Of a stretch of DNA of 64,000 nt, positions 41,987-51,499 are shown piece after piece. Below the pieces are notes generated by a model that saw only the letters and a list, made by a program, of their open reading frames with translations, ran no database searches and had not been told where the DNA came from. This DNA is from an uncultured Bacilli bacterium (GTDB lineage: Bacteria > Bacillota_I > Bacilli_A > RF39 > UBA660). The position numbers were made by a program, and so were the translations under genes. The DNA lies in the NCBI GenBank assembly GCA_944358445.1, contig CALVRC010000004.1, forward strand, positions 1-64,000. Reading direction: 5' to 3'. Each line of letters starts with the position of its first letter. Position 1 is the first letter of the stretch.

Positions 41987-43057
41987 GTGGAAAAAATAGT
42001 TAAGATTAATAAGATTATAGTTATGTTAATTGCTGTTTGTTTTAGATATTTTGCTTTATATTATAATAGTGCTATTTTGAATTATGGACTTATTTTTGTG
42101 TTGTTTTTATTAGTATTATTTAATATATTAAACAAAAAATTTGAAAGCAAACAATTTCAGCGAATAACTATTTTAATATTAATTAGTGCTATTATATTTT
42201 TCATAAATAATGAGGATAATTTATTTATTTATGTTGTGGCATCTTTAGCTTTTGTGGATGAAAGTTATGATAAGATTATAAAATATTTTTTGATTTTTTC
42301 TATTTTATCTTTTGTGATAACGATTATATCAGGACAACTTGGAATTATTGATACTGTAGTGGCCGGAAGATATATTGATTATGAAACAGTTTATAGAAAC
42401 AGTTTAGGTTTTGGTAATGTCAACACTCCTTTTATATATTTTTTAGGAATTGTCTTTGGACTTTATTATTTCTTTAGAAAGAAACCTTTTAAATTATTTT
42501 TAATTTATATTGTTACAACATTAATTGCTTTATGGATGTTTAAGGAAACTGACTGTAGGACTGGTATGTATATTTATGGACTGTTTGTTATTGTTTCATT
42601 ATTATATAGTAAAAAATTGAATGATAAATTGAAACCTATTCTTTCATATTTATTTATAATTTTTACAGTATTTAGTATCGTATTGGCTTTAGGTTTTGGA
42701 AATACTATTCATAATTTTGTCAATGAAACTTTAAGTAATCGTCCTTATTTTTCGAATTATTATTTAAAGAATAATTTGGTTTTATCTTTATTTGGTACAG
42801 GAGTAGTTGGAAGTTATGTTTTAGATAATTTTTATTTATCTTTGATGGTAAAAAGTGGAATTATTAGTTATTTAATTTTTTTATATATTTTTGTTAGAGG
42901 AACAAAAGGGTTATTAAATGACTATAGATTTGTTTTGATTATTGTGTTTACACTTTTATATGGAATTTTAGAGTGTAATTTATATGGTAATTTTATTTTT
43001 GTAATATTGTTAATTAGTACTATCAAAAAGGGAAGTGAGCCGGTATATGAAGATTAG
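41987..43057 (+). CDS. Wzy-like polysaccharide polymerase
   Basis: 356 aa integral membrane protein with about ten to eleven helices and no strong sequence signature, as is usual for Wzy. A longer extracellular loop with YIDYETVYRNSLGFGNVNTPF and FKETDCRTGMYIYGLF carries the conserved-looking Arg and Asp residues expected of an O-antigen polymerase. The assignment rests on topology and on the operon (Wzz, Wzx, phosphoglycosyltransferase). GTG start 5 bases after the preceding stop. Confidence 0.8.
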   Translation: MEKIVKINKIIVMLIAVCFRYFALYYNSAILNYGLIFVLFLLVLFNILNKKFESKQFQRITILILISAIIFFINNEDNLFIYVVASLAFVDESYDKIIKYFLIFSILSFVITIISGQLGIIDTVVAGRYIDYETVYRNSLGFGNVNTPFIYFLGIVFGLYYFFRKKPFKLFLIYIVTTLIALWMFKETDCRTGMYIYGLFVIVSLLYSKKLNDKLKPILSYLFIIFTVFSIVLALGFGNTIHNFVNETLSNRPYFSNYYLKNNLVLSLFGTGVVGSYVLDNFYLSLMVKSGIISYLIFLYIFVRGTKGLLNDYRFVLIIVFTLLYGILECNLYGNFIFVILLISTIKKGSEPVYED

Positions 43058-44009
43058 TGTTATTGTGCCAATTTACAATGCTGAAGATTATTTATTAAAA
43101 AGTATTTCGGCTATTTCTTGTCAAACTTATAAAAATTTAGAGATTATTTTAATTGATGATGGTAGTACAGATGGAACATTAAAAATTTGTCAAGAGTTTG
43201 CCCAAAAGGATGATAGAATTAAAGTTTATACTCAAAAAAATAAAGGGGTAGCCAGCGCAAGAAATAAGGGAATTTCTGTGGCGACAGGAGATTATATTGC
43301 GTTTGTCGATTCTGATGATGTTATTTCTTTTGATATGTATGAAATTTTAGTTGATTTGATTAATACGACTGGAAGTCAAATTGTTGGATGTCATTATAGT
43401 AAATTTCAAAAGAAACCCGGATTTACTAGAGATGAAAAATATAAAATATATAATGTGGAGGAAGGCATTAGAGCTTTACTTAAAGAAGAAATTAGTAGTT
43501 TTTTATGGGACAAGTTATTTTATAAAAAGTTATTTGATAATTTAAAATTTAAAAATGGAATAATTTATGAGGATTTTGATTTGTTGTATAAATTACTTAT
43601 GAAAACTAATAATATTACAATTACTTCTTCTATTTTATATGGTTATTATCAAAGACCGGGTAGTTATGTGCATAGTAATGATGAGGAAAAGGTTTTGAAT
43701 TATATAGAGGTTTATCAAAGAAGATATAATTATTTGAATAAATTTTTTCCCAACTTAAAGGAGGAAATAGATGCTAGTTTAATTGTTTCAGTATTTATCG
43801 TTTTTAGAAATATTGTACTTTCTAGAAACATCAAACTTTTAAACAATTCAAAAATTAATAGTGAATATGAAAAACTTAAGGAATTAGTTAAAACGACACC
43901 CTATGAGTTTTCTTGCTTGAAAAAAATATTGATTAAAATACTATGTTTAAATAGATATCTTTTTTATTTTATTTCTAAGGTATTTTATAAAGTAAAAGGT
44001 GATATGTAA
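43047..44009 (+). CDS. Family 2 glycosyltransferase
   Basis: 320 aa. MKISVIVPIYNAEDYLLKSI, then DDGSTDGT and FVDSDDVIS (DxD) make a canonical GT-A domain; the C-terminal part is helical. It is a paralogue of the gene at 46372 (shared layout, SFLWDKLFYKKLFDN against SHAVDKLYLKSLFDN). The ATG at 43047 overlaps the end of the polymerase gene by 11 bases. Confidence 0.92.
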   Translation: MKISVIVPIYNAEDYLLKSISAISCQTYKNLEIILIDDGSTDGTLKICQEFAQKDDRIKVYTQKNKGVASARNKGISVATGDYIAFVDSDDVISFDMYEILVDLINTTGSQIVGCHYSKFQKKPGFTRDEKYKIYNVEEGIRALLKEEISSFLWDKLFYKKLFDNLKFKNGIIYEDFDLLYKLLMKTNNITITSSILYGYYQRPGSYVHSNDEEKVLNYIEVYQRRYNYLNKFFPNLKEEIDASLIVSVFIVFRNIVLSRNIKLLNNSKINSEYEKLKELVKTTPYEFSCLKKILIKILCLNRYLFYFISKVFYKVKGDM

Positions 44010-45550
44010 TGGAAAAAAGTAGAACTAAAAATAGTTTTTTAAATGGTGTAATTGGTAGTGGCTCGCAAATTATAAATACTATTTTAAATTTTATTGTTAG
44101 AACTATTTTTATCTATAGTTTAAGTAATGAATATTTAGGTATAAATGGTTTATTTACAAATATATTAATGGTATTAAATTTTGCGGAACTTGGTTTTGGG
44201 AGTGCGATAGTTTATCATTTATATAAACCTGTGGCTTTTGATGATAAAGAGAAAATTAAGTCGTTTGTAAAATTTTATAAAAAAGTATATTTAGTAATAG
44301 GTTTAATTGTTTTTGTTTTAGGTATTTTAGTAATTCCACTTATGCCATATCTTATTAATGGGGAAGTAAATATTAAAGAAGGTTTAGTTCTTATTTACTT
44401 ATTGTTTTTAACTGAAACGTTAGTAACTTATTTTTTTGGATATAAAAGAAGTGTTTTACTTGTTTATGAAAAAAATTATGTTAATAATTTATCTGATTTA
44501 ATATTTTCAATTATTAAATCTATTGTGCAAGTGTTTATTTTAATTTTTACGCACAATTATATTTTATATTTAATTGTATATGTATCATCAATTGTTTTTT
44601 CTAATATTTATATTACAATATATGTAAATAAAAAATATCCATTTTTAAAGGATAAGAAGGTTAAAAAATTAGAACAAAGCGAAGTAAAAAAAATATGGGA
44701 TAATGTTAAATCTTTAGTGGTTTTTAAAGTAGGAACTGTTGTACTTAAAGGAACTGATAATATAATGATTTCTATGTTGATTGGAATAACTTTAGTTGGA
44801 ATTTATTCGAATTACAGTTTGGTTATTTCAGCAATTAGTGGAGTTATGTGGACATTTTTAACTGGTTTTACTGGTAGCGTTGGTAATTTGAATGCGAATA
44901 GTAGGAAAGAGAAAAAAGAAGAAGTTTTTAATAAAGTATTATTTGTATCAGCTTTGTTATATGGTTTTGCTTGTGTTTGTTTGGGTAATTTATTAAGTCT
45001 ATTTATTGTTGTTTGGATAGGTGAGGATTATTTACTCGATGATATAACAGTTTTATTTTTAATGATTACACTTTATTTAAATGGATTAAATTTTCCTCAA
45101 AATGTTTACCGTGATACTTTGGGGTTGTTTAAAGAAGGTAAACTTGTCCCACTTATTTCTGCTATATTAAATATTGCTTTATCAATTTTACTTGGATTAT
45201 TAATGGGTATACAAGGTATTTTTTTGGCTACTATTTTATCTATTTTAGCCACTACTTTTTGGTATATGCCAAGTGTTATTTATAAAAAAATATTTGATAA
45301 GGATATATGGGCATATTTTAAAAAAGTTGGAATATTCACTTTACCATTTATTATAAGTTATATTGTTATTTATTTGGTACTTTCTTTAATACCAGGCACT
45401 TCTATTTTGTATTTTATATTAAAAGTAATTATTACATTAATTATATTTAGTGCTATCAGTATTTTAATGCTTAGAAATACTGATGAGTATAAGGAAATTA
45501 AAGTAAAAATTTTGAGTATGTTAAAAGAAAGAAGGTTTAAATATGAGTAG
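44009..45550 (+). CDS. Wzx-like flippase
   Basis: 513 aa, MOP-superfamily lipid-linked oligosaccharide exporter with 12-14 membrane helices. The N-terminal NGVIGSGSQIINTILNFIVRTIF and GINGLFTNILMVLNFAELGFGSA are typical of polysaccharide biosynthesis proteins. It would turn the undecaprenyl-linked repeat to the outer face for polymerisation. One-base overlap with the preceding stop (TAATG) and 8-base overlap with the LicD gene. Confidence 0.92.
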   Translation: MEKSRTKNSFLNGVIGSGSQIINTILNFIVRTIFIYSLSNEYLGINGLFTNILMVLNFAELGFGSAIVYHLYKPVAFDDKEKIKSFVKFYKKVYLVIGLIVFVLGILVIPLMPYLINGEVNIKEGLVLIYLLFLTETLVTYFFGYKRSVLLVYEKNYVNNLSDLIFSIIKSIVQVFILIFTHNYILYLIVYVSSIVFSNIYITIYVNKKYPFLKDKKVKKLEQSEVKKIWDNVKSLVVFKVGTVVLKGTDNIMISMLIGITLVGIYSNYSLVISAISGVMWTFLTGFTGSVGNLNANSRKEKKEEVFNKVLFVSALLYGFACVCLGNLLSLFIVVWIGEDYLLDDITVLFLMITLYLNGLNFPQNVYRDTLGLFKEGKLVPLISAILNIALSILLGLLMGIQGIFLATILSILATTFWYMPSVIYKKIFDKDIWAYFKKVGIFTLPFIISYIVIYLVLSLIPGTSILYFILKVIITLIIFSAISILMLRNTDEYKEIKVKILSMLKERRFKYE

Positions 45551-46370
45551 GAAATTATCTTTAGATGAACAAAGAAAAATTCAAATTGAAGGATTAATAT
45601 ATTTAAAAAGTATTTGTCAGAAGTATGATTTGAAATATTATTTAGCTTCTGGAACATTACTTGGTGCGGTTAAGTATCAAGGTTTTATTCCTTGGGATGA
45701 TGATATTGATGTATTTTTGATTAGAGATGATTATGAACGTTTGTTAAAAATTCTTGAGACTGAAGATAACGCAGATTTTATGGTTTTAACATGTTATAAT
45801 ACGAAAGATTATTATTATCCATATGCAAAGTTAGTAAATAAACATACAAAGGTAATAGATAATGCAAGAAATATAAAAAAACTTGGAGTTTTTATTGATG
45901 TTTTCCCACTTGATTATTTGGATGATAATGTGTTGGATTATTATCACAAAATTCGTTTTGTAAGAAATTTGGTAAGTAGAAGAATGAAAATCAAAAAACA
46001 TATTAAAAAGTCTAATTTTAAAGAATTTTCAGAAAAAAAGGTTAAATTTAAGATTTTTAAAGATTTTATTTATGAGCTTGTATCGGTTTTATCTTTACCT
46101 TTAGGTTATAATTTTTGGGCAAAGAAATTGGATAAATTAGTTCAAGGTCAAAGTGGAAATAAACTCGGTAGAATTTATAAAGATCCAATTAATATATTTG
46201 ATTCAAAATTGTTTTCATTATCAAAAGAGTATGTTTTTGAAGGTCACAAATTTACTAGTATAGCAAATGCTGACAAGTATTTGTCACAGACTTATGGTGA
46301 TTATAAAAAGGAATTACCAAAGTCTAAGCAGATAACACACCATCAAATGGAAGTTTATGAGAGGGATTAA
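45543..46370 (+). CDS. LicD-family phosphotransferase
   Basis: 275 aa. The signature YYLASGTLLGAVKYQGFIPWDDDIDVFLIRDDY is the nucleotidyltransferase-like core of LicD/fukutin proteins, with the catalytic DDDID; YAKLVNKHTKV and GVFIDVFPLDYLDD follow. LicD enzymes attach phosphocholine or another phospho-alcohol to surface glycans. No licA, licB or licC is in the window, so the donor is open. Overlaps the flippase gene by 8 bases. Confidence 0.94.
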   Translation: MSRKLSLDEQRKIQIEGLIYLKSICQKYDLKYYLASGTLLGAVKYQGFIPWDDDIDVFLIRDDYERLLKILETEDNADFMVLTCYNTKDYYYPYAKLVNKHTKVIDNARNIKKLGVFIDVFPLDYLDDNVLDYYHKIRFVRNLVSRRMKIKKHIKKSNFKEFSEKKVKFKIFKDFIYELVSVLSLPLGYNFWAKKLDKLVQGQSGNKLGRIYKDPINIFDSKLFSLSKEYVFEGHKFTSIANADKYLSQTYGDYKKELPKSKQITHHQMEVYERD

Positions 46371-46371
46371 T

Positions 46372-47349
46372 ATGAATGATTTAATTAGTGTAGTAGTACC
46401 TGTTTATAATGTAGAAAATTATTTGGAAAGATGTTTAGATTCTTTAGTTAATCAAACATATAAAAATTTGGAAATTATTTTAATAAATGATGGTAGTAGT
46501 GATAATTCTTTAAGTATTTGTCAGAAATATGCTGAAAAAGATAAAAGGGTTAAGGTTTATAGTCAAGAAAATAGTGGTTTATCTAGTGCGAGAAATAAAG
46601 GTGTTTCACTTGCGAGTGGTAAATATATAGGCTTTGTAGATTCCGATGATGTAATTTCCTTAAAAATGTATGAAAATTTATATAAAGTAATGATAGAAAA
46701 TGATTCCGAGATAGGTTTATGTGATTTTGTATGTTTTAGTGAGAAACCTTTATTTGATGATGTTTTTACATATGAAAAAATGAATAGGATAAAGGCTTTA
46801 GAAAATTTGATGATAGATAGAAATATTACTAGTCATGCGGTTGATAAGTTATATTTAAAATCTTTGTTTGATAATACCAAGTATCCAATTGGTCAAAAGT
46901 TTGAAGATATTAGTACGACTTTTAAATTATTTATGAAGGCTAATAATATTGTTTATATTCCTCATGCTTTATATGGTTATTATCAAAGAACAGGTAGTAT
47001 TACAGGTAGTTATAGTAAAAGTTCGACAATTGATTTTATTAATGCAGTTAATAATAGATATAGTGAACTTTATAATTTTGATAAAAAATTAAATATATAT
47101 TTAGATATGAATAGAGTTAATAGTGTACTTAGATATTTTTTAGATATAGCAATGTTTAGAAAAAAAAGTGTATTAAAAGATTTAAGTTTTAAAAAAGTAC
47201 TTTATACTGAATTAGAGATTGCTAGAAGATTGAATACTACAGATATTAGAAAAATTAATACAAAGAAAAAAAATATATTGCTTCATTTATTGTTTTTTAA
47301 CTCTAATATTTTTTACTATGTTATGAATTTATACTTTAGATTTATATAG
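46372..47349 (+). CDS. Family 2 glycosyltransferase
   Basis: 325 aa. MNDLISVVVPVYNVENYLERCLDSL, NDGSSDNS and FVDSDDVIS (DxD) define the GT-A domain; the helical C-terminus resembles its paralogue at 43047. The ATG at 46372 follows GAGAGGG; it comes 1 base after the licD stop. Last gene of the polysaccharide operon. Confidence 0.92.
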   Translation: MNDLISVVVPVYNVENYLERCLDSLVNQTYKNLEIILINDGSSDNSLSICQKYAEKDKRVKVYSQENSGLSSARNKGVSLASGKYIGFVDSDDVISLKMYENLYKVMIENDSEIGLCDFVCFSEKPLFDDVFTYEKMNRIKALENLMIDRNITSHAVDKLYLKSLFDNTKYPIGQKFEDISTTFKLFMKANNIVYIPHALYGYYQRTGSITGSYSKSSTIDFINAVNNRYSELYNFDKKLNIYLDMNRVNSVLRYFLDIAMFRKKSVLKDLSFKKVLYTELEIARRLNTTDIRKINTKKKNILLHLLFFNSNIFYYVMNLYFRFI

Positions 47350-47364
47350 TAAGAAATTGATAGA

Positions 47365-47393
47365 TTGCTTTTAACATGTTTTTGTGTTATAGT
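47365..47393 (+). promoter_or_regulatory. Promoter of the pentapeptide-like gene
   Basis: TTGCTT (47365-47370), 17-bp spacer, TATAGT (47388-47393) with an extended TGT. Confidence 0.6.
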
Positions 47394-47418
47394 CACTTTG
47401 TAAATGGTGAGGTATATT

Positions 47419-48027
47419 ATGATGAAAAAAATTATAACTTATGATGGTTTATTAGATATTAATTTAGAAGATGAAACGGTAAGCAATACGTTATATGAAG
47501 GAGTTCAGAAGAAAATAAAATTAAAAAACGTGACTTTTGAAGATTGTATTTTTAAAAATGTGGATTTCAATGAGATTGAGTTTGATGGTGTTGATTTTGT
47601 TGATGTTATATTTGAAAATTGTGATTTATCAAATAAGAGTTTTAATGAAAGATTACTTAAACATGTTATATTTAAAAATTGTAAGTTAATAGGAACTAGT
47701 TTTATAGATGGGTTTATAAAAAAAATAGAATTTATGAAAGTAAGTGCGAGATATATAAATATGTCTGGCACAAAAATAAATGATATGAAGATTATTGATA
47801 GCGATTTTTCTGAAAGTTCTTTTATAGAGAGTTGTTTTAAGAATATAGAGTTAATGAATGTTAAATTTAATAAAGCTGAGTTTTTAAAAACACCATTAAA
47901 TGGAGTAGATTTTTCTTCTTCTGATATAACTGATGTAATGTTTGATTTGATGAGTGTTAAAGGTATGATAGTTAATCAATTTCAGTGTGTGGAATTAGCT
48001 AATTTAATAGGAGTACAAGTAAATTAA
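47419..48027 (+). CDS. Pentapeptide-repeat-like protein
   Basis: 202 aa. Long runs with an aromatic or Leu every fifth residue (VTFEDCIFKNVDFNEIEFDGVDFVDVIFENCDL, in A(D/N)LXX-like steps), a short break, and a second set after residue 95. This gives a right-handed quadrilateral beta-helix. Such proteins can mimic DNA (Qnr/MfpA protect gyrase) or have structural roles; the sequence alone does not decide. GTGAGG fixes the start at 47419 rather than 47404. Own promoter. Confidence 0.8.
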   Translation: MMKKIITYDGLLDINLEDETVSNTLYEGVQKKIKLKNVTFEDCIFKNVDFNEIEFDGVDFVDVIFENCDLSNKSFNERLLKHVIFKNCKLIGTSFIDGFIKKIEFMKVSARYINMSGTKINDMKIIDSDFSESSFIESCFKNIELMNVKFNKAEFLKTPLNGVDFSSSDITDVMFDLMSVKGMIVNQFQCVELANLIGVQVN

Positions 48028-48357
48028 TTTTTCAAGAAATTATTTTATACTTTTAAAAGTGATAATATCTTAATTGTTATGTAGCAATGAATGTAAAACC
48101 ATATTATATGTTTTTGTGCTTTTTTGTATAATGATACAAATATCTGCAGTGTGAAATTAAAATTTTATAGTTATAATGAATTATTAGTATTTTTGAATTA
48201 TTAGATTTGATAGTTGAGGATAAGGCTACTAAAAAAATTAAAGATTATGTATGTTAATAATGTAATAAATTACTTTATGTATATGACTTTACATTTTTTT
48301 TAATATATTAAGAAATTTTCTTTGTAATATGTTATAATTTTAGTAGATGTCGTAAAT
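48028..48357. other. Gene-free AT-rich stretch
   Basis: No gene with a ribosome site is seen. A 25-codon frame ending KKIKDYVC (to 48256) could be a decayed tail. A TATAAT at 48332-48337 lacks a -35. Confidence 0.4.
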
Positions 48358-48386
48358 TTGACAGAAAGGTTGTTTTATTATAGAAT
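48358..48386 (+). promoter_or_regulatory. Promoter of the coiled-coil protein operon
   Basis: TTGACA (48358-48363), 17-bp spacer, TAGAAT (48381-48386). Confidence 0.85.
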
Positions 48387-48412
48387 AAGGCCTTAGTAAG
48401 GGAGTTGATTTC

Positions 48413-50455
48413 GTGGATTTGGAGGCTAAAAAAAGGGAACTTGCTGATATGCAGGCTGAGTTAGTTAATTTAGAAAGTAGATATTCTAGGGAACAAGATA
48501 ATGATACTTTAGGTAGACAAATTGATAGTTTAAAAAATGATATTACAAAATTGTCTGGTGAAATTGATATTTTACAAAACATGGATTTATTAGAAAAAAA
48601 ATATTCTAATAGTGAACCAATTAATTTTTATTATGTTGATAGTGATGGTTTAAGTGATTATATTGAGCTTACTAGTGGTGATGTAAACTATGATCGTGCT
48701 TATCAACAACAAAGAGATTTGTTACAATTAGAATATAATCATTATAATAAATTGCCATTAAGTTATATTATTAGAGATAATAGAGGTTTTTTAGAAGGTG
48801 TTGTTAATAGTGGTAATGATAAATATGATGAGGTTTATAATCGTAAGAAAAATGAAATTTTAAATATGGATATTATTTATACTAGGAAAGATATAAAACC
48901 TGTTGATAAACAAGATGAGTTACAACCGATTAATGTTCAAAAAGGAAATATAAAAAACAACGAAAAATATTCTGATGTGCATTTTGATAAAATGGATAAT
49001 GAAACTATGCAAGAAGATTTAGATGAACAATATGTTGACCTAGGGTATAGATTATTAAACTCTAATGGTCAATTTATTGTTGTTGGTGATATTCCCTTAG
49101 AGAAAAAAAATAAAGTTATACAATACATTGCTAAAAATTTCGGTCAATCAGCTGCAGATAATATGAAAGTTTTTGATACAAAAACACTTGTAGATATTTT
49201 AAGCAAGAATAAAATGTACAGATTAGCTGATAGCGATTATTATGCTAATATGGATGAGTATGGTAATATTGAAATTCTAAATGATAATAAAGTTATTTAT
49301 GTTATAAAGTCAAATAATAAATTTATTAATGGAACGAAATTAAAAAATTTAATTAGTAAAAAGAATGCTTCTAATGAACAGAAATCTTTAAATAAGAAGG
49401 TTGGGACACACATTGGTAATGGAAAGAGATTTACACCTAATAATTTGGATTCAGAGTATGTCGTGTTTAAAAAAGATGGTTATTTACATTTGATTGGTAA
49501 TTTCACTGGTGATTTTGTAAGAGATAATGCTGAGATGTTTTTTGGTGATTTAGTTAATGATAAAAATATTAAGGGTATTAGAGTTTGGAATAAACTTAAT
49601 GAGGGAAAAACTCCTTTAGATGGTTTTAATATTGATGTAGAAGTGAAGGATGGAAGCATTAATGTCTTAGGGGATGTTGATAATTTTAGTTATTATAATA
49701 AATTAGATGAAAATGAGATGATAACTAGAAAAGATGGTAAACATTTTAAAAATGATGAAGCAGAAAAAAATGATGAAGCAGAAAAAAATGATGAATTAAA
49801 TAATAAGGATATGTCGGGATTAGATATTATTCCTGAAGATAGTATAGATAATTTGAGTAATGGTGCGGTAGCTATGGAGCCTGTGAAAGGAAAAAAGGTT
49901 AACCGTAAAGAGGCCAAACCTTCTTTATTAAAAAGGGCCGTAGAAAAGTTTAAAGGTTTAAAAAAATGGCAAAAGGTTGCTATAATAGCTGGTGTGATTG
50001 CGATTGCTGGTGTTGGTGTGTTTGCTTTAGGACCACAAATAATAAATGGGGTAAATCATTTGTTTAATCCAGAAAATGTGAATGAAGTAAATCAAGCTGC
50101 TCAAACTATTTCATCTTCATCTATTACTGATACAGCATCGCAAACTATGCAATCTATAGATTATTCTAGTATGGGTGGTGCTGGTCATACAGTGTTTACA
50201 AATGCAGCTGATGCGGCAAGTAATGCTAATAGTGTTGTTTCAAATGAATGGTTTAGTAATAACCCGATAGATGTTTTTAATACAGCTACAAATAGTTATA
50301 TGGGATTAACTCCAGAACAACTTAATGATCCTAATTTTATGGCTGAACTGGCTAAAGATCCTAATAATGCAATGTTGTTTGGTAATAGTATTTCTGATGC
50401 TTCTGGATTTGTTGGTTTAGATGATGTGGTTAATCAAGCAACTAAAATAAGATAA
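48413..50455 (+). CDS. Large coiled-coil protein with one membrane helix
   Basis: Unrecognised 680-aa protein. A coiled coil at residues 1-50 (LEAKKRELADMQAELVNLES) is followed by acidic, Tyr/Asn-rich globular stretches. An acidic tandem repeat (NDEAEK twice, then NDEL, about 445-460) precedes a basic patch and one membrane helix (about 523-545, KWQKVAIIAGVIAIAGVG). A Ser/Thr/Asn-rich C-terminal domain follows. No signal peptide is present, so the N-terminus is probably cytoplasmic and the last 130 residues outside. GTG start with AGGGAG 9 bases upstream. It precedes a DUF1292-like gene in the same unit. Confidence 0.75.
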   Translation: MDLEAKKRELADMQAELVNLESRYSREQDNDTLGRQIDSLKNDITKLSGEIDILQNMDLLEKKYSNSEPINFYYVDSDGLSDYIELTSGDVNYDRAYQQQRDLLQLEYNHYNKLPLSYIIRDNRGFLEGVVNSGNDKYDEVYNRKKNEILNMDIIYTRKDIKPVDKQDELQPINVQKGNIKNNEKYSDVHFDKMDNETMQEDLDEQYVDLGYRLLNSNGQFIVVGDIPLEKKNKVIQYIAKNFGQSAADNMKVFDTKTLVDILSKNKMYRLADSDYYANMDEYGNIEILNDNKVIYVIKSNNKFINGTKLKNLISKKNASNEQKSLNKKVGTHIGNGKRFTPNNLDSEYVVFKKDGYLHLIGNFTGDFVRDNAEMFFGDLVNDKNIKGIRVWNKLNEGKTPLDGFNIDVEVKDGSINVLGDVDNFSYYNKLDENEMITRKDGKHFKNDEAEKNDEAEKNDELNNKDMSGLDIIPEDSIDNLSNGAVAMEPVKGKKVNRKEAKPSLLKRAVEKFKGLKKWQKVAIIAGVIAIAGVGVFALGPQIINGVNHLFNPENVNEVNQAAQTISSSSITDTASQTMQSIDYSSMGGAGHTVFTNAADAASNANSVVSNEWFSNNPIDVFNTATNSYMGLTPEQLNDPNFMAELAKDPNNAMLFGNSISDASGFVGLDDVVNQATKIR

Positions 50456-50476
50456 TATGAAAAGGGGAGTTTTATA

Positions 50477-50767
50477 ATGAATAATGGTTTACACACGGTA
50501 GTTGAATTTGATGAGAATGATAAATGGTTTGTTTTAGCTGAAAAAATGATAGATGGTTCAAAGTATAGTTATTTAGTTAGAGTAAATCAAAGTGAAGATG
50601 ATTTTATAGATGAATATCAAGTTGTTAAGAGTTATTTTAGCAACGGTGATGAGTATATGGATGTAGTAAATGGTGATGAACTTAGAAAAGTAGTTCCTTT
50701 ATTGATACCTGAGGCTAAGGAATATATAGAGCATCCAGAAAAACTTAAAGAATTATTAAATGATTAA
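50477..50767 (+). CDS. DUF1292-like small protein
   Basis: 96 aa, acidic, beta-rich (HTVVEFDENDKWFVLAEKMIDGSKYSYLVRV, then a second strand set ending VVNGDELRKV). The pattern of an E/D-rich hairpin, a Y-x-L-V strand and an E-L-x-K-V helix fits DUF1292, a small family of unknown function in Bacillota; similarity is judged by eye. GGGGAG precedes the ATG. It ends in the terminator that separates it from gmk. Confidence 0.65.
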   Translation: MNNGLHTVVEFDENDKWFVLAEKMIDGSKYSYLVRVNQSEDDFIDEYQVVKSYFSNGDEYMDVVNGDELRKVVPLLIPEAKEYIEHPEKLKELLND

Positions 50768-50786
50768 ACGGTTTAAACCGTTTTTT
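50766..50786 (+). terminator. Terminator before gmk
   Basis: AAACGG and CCGTTT around a 6-base loop, followed by Ts. Confidence 0.8.
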
Positions 50787-50806
50787 CTATAAAGGAGGAT
50801 AAAAGT

Positions 50807-51487
50807 ATGATTAAAACTAAAAAACAAGGATTGTTAATTGTATTATCTGGACCTAGTGGTAGTGGCAAGAATACTGTTTGTGATGAGGTAAAAAAAAATA
50901 ATTCTAATATATGGGAATCTATCTCAATGACAAGTAGAAAGCCACGTAAGGGTGAAGAGGATGGCAAAGCTTATTATTTTGTGAGTGAAAATGAGTTTGA
51001 AAAAAATATAGAAGATGATAAGATGCTTGAATGGGCAAAATTTGCTGGTAATTATTATGGTACACCTAAGGAAAGTGTTCAAAAACATTTAGATAAGGGT
51101 GAGGATGTTATTTTGGTTATTGAGATTCAAGGCGCATTACAGATAAAGAAAAAATTGCCACAAGCTTTATTTATATTTTTGCTTCCTCCTAGTATGAGGG
51201 AACTTAAAAGAAGATTAACTGATAGACATACTGAAAGTGAAGAGAAGATTTTAGAAAGATTTGAGACTGCTTATAAAGAAATTAATGAGATATCTAAATA
51301 TAATTATGTTATTATTAATGATAAAGTAGAAGAGGCAGCTCAAAAATTAGACGCGATTATTAAAGCTGAAAGATGTAGAGTTGACAGAATAGAAGAGGTA
51401 TTTTTAGATACTTCAGAGGAGAAGATTCACGAAATATTGGTTGATAAAGATTTGGAAAATAAACCGGTTGATGTGAATAAGATTTAA
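50807..51487 (+). CDS. gmk: Guanylate kinase
   Basis: 226 aa; makes GDP from GMP. The P-loop is LSGPSGSGKNT, with Asn where Ser or Gly is usual, followed by SMTSRKPRKGEEDGKAYYFV (GMP site), EWAKFAGNYYGTP and VIEIQGALQIKKK. The lid is RRLTDRHTESEEKILERF. The C-terminus is about 20 residues longer than usual and acidic. AAAGGAGG precedes the start. Often next to rpoZ and coaBC; that is not the case here. Confidence 0.96.
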   Translation: MIKTKKQGLLIVLSGPSGSGKNTVCDEVKKNNSNIWESISMTSRKPRKGEEDGKAYYFVSENEFEKNIEDDKMLEWAKFAGNYYGTPKESVQKHLDKGEDVILVIEIQGALQIKKKLPQALFIFLLPPSMRELKRRLTDRHTESEEKILERFETAYKEINEISKYNYVIINDKVEEAAQKLDAIIKAERCRVDRIEEVFLDTSEEKIHEILVDKDLENKPVDVNKI

Positions 51488-51499
51488 AAAGGGTGAAAT

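Noticed and set aside
49740-49800. Repeats (NDEAEK) as a CRISPR-like or mobile repeat
   Set aside because: Only two units of 18 bases, inside one coding frame; an ordinary short tandem duplication.
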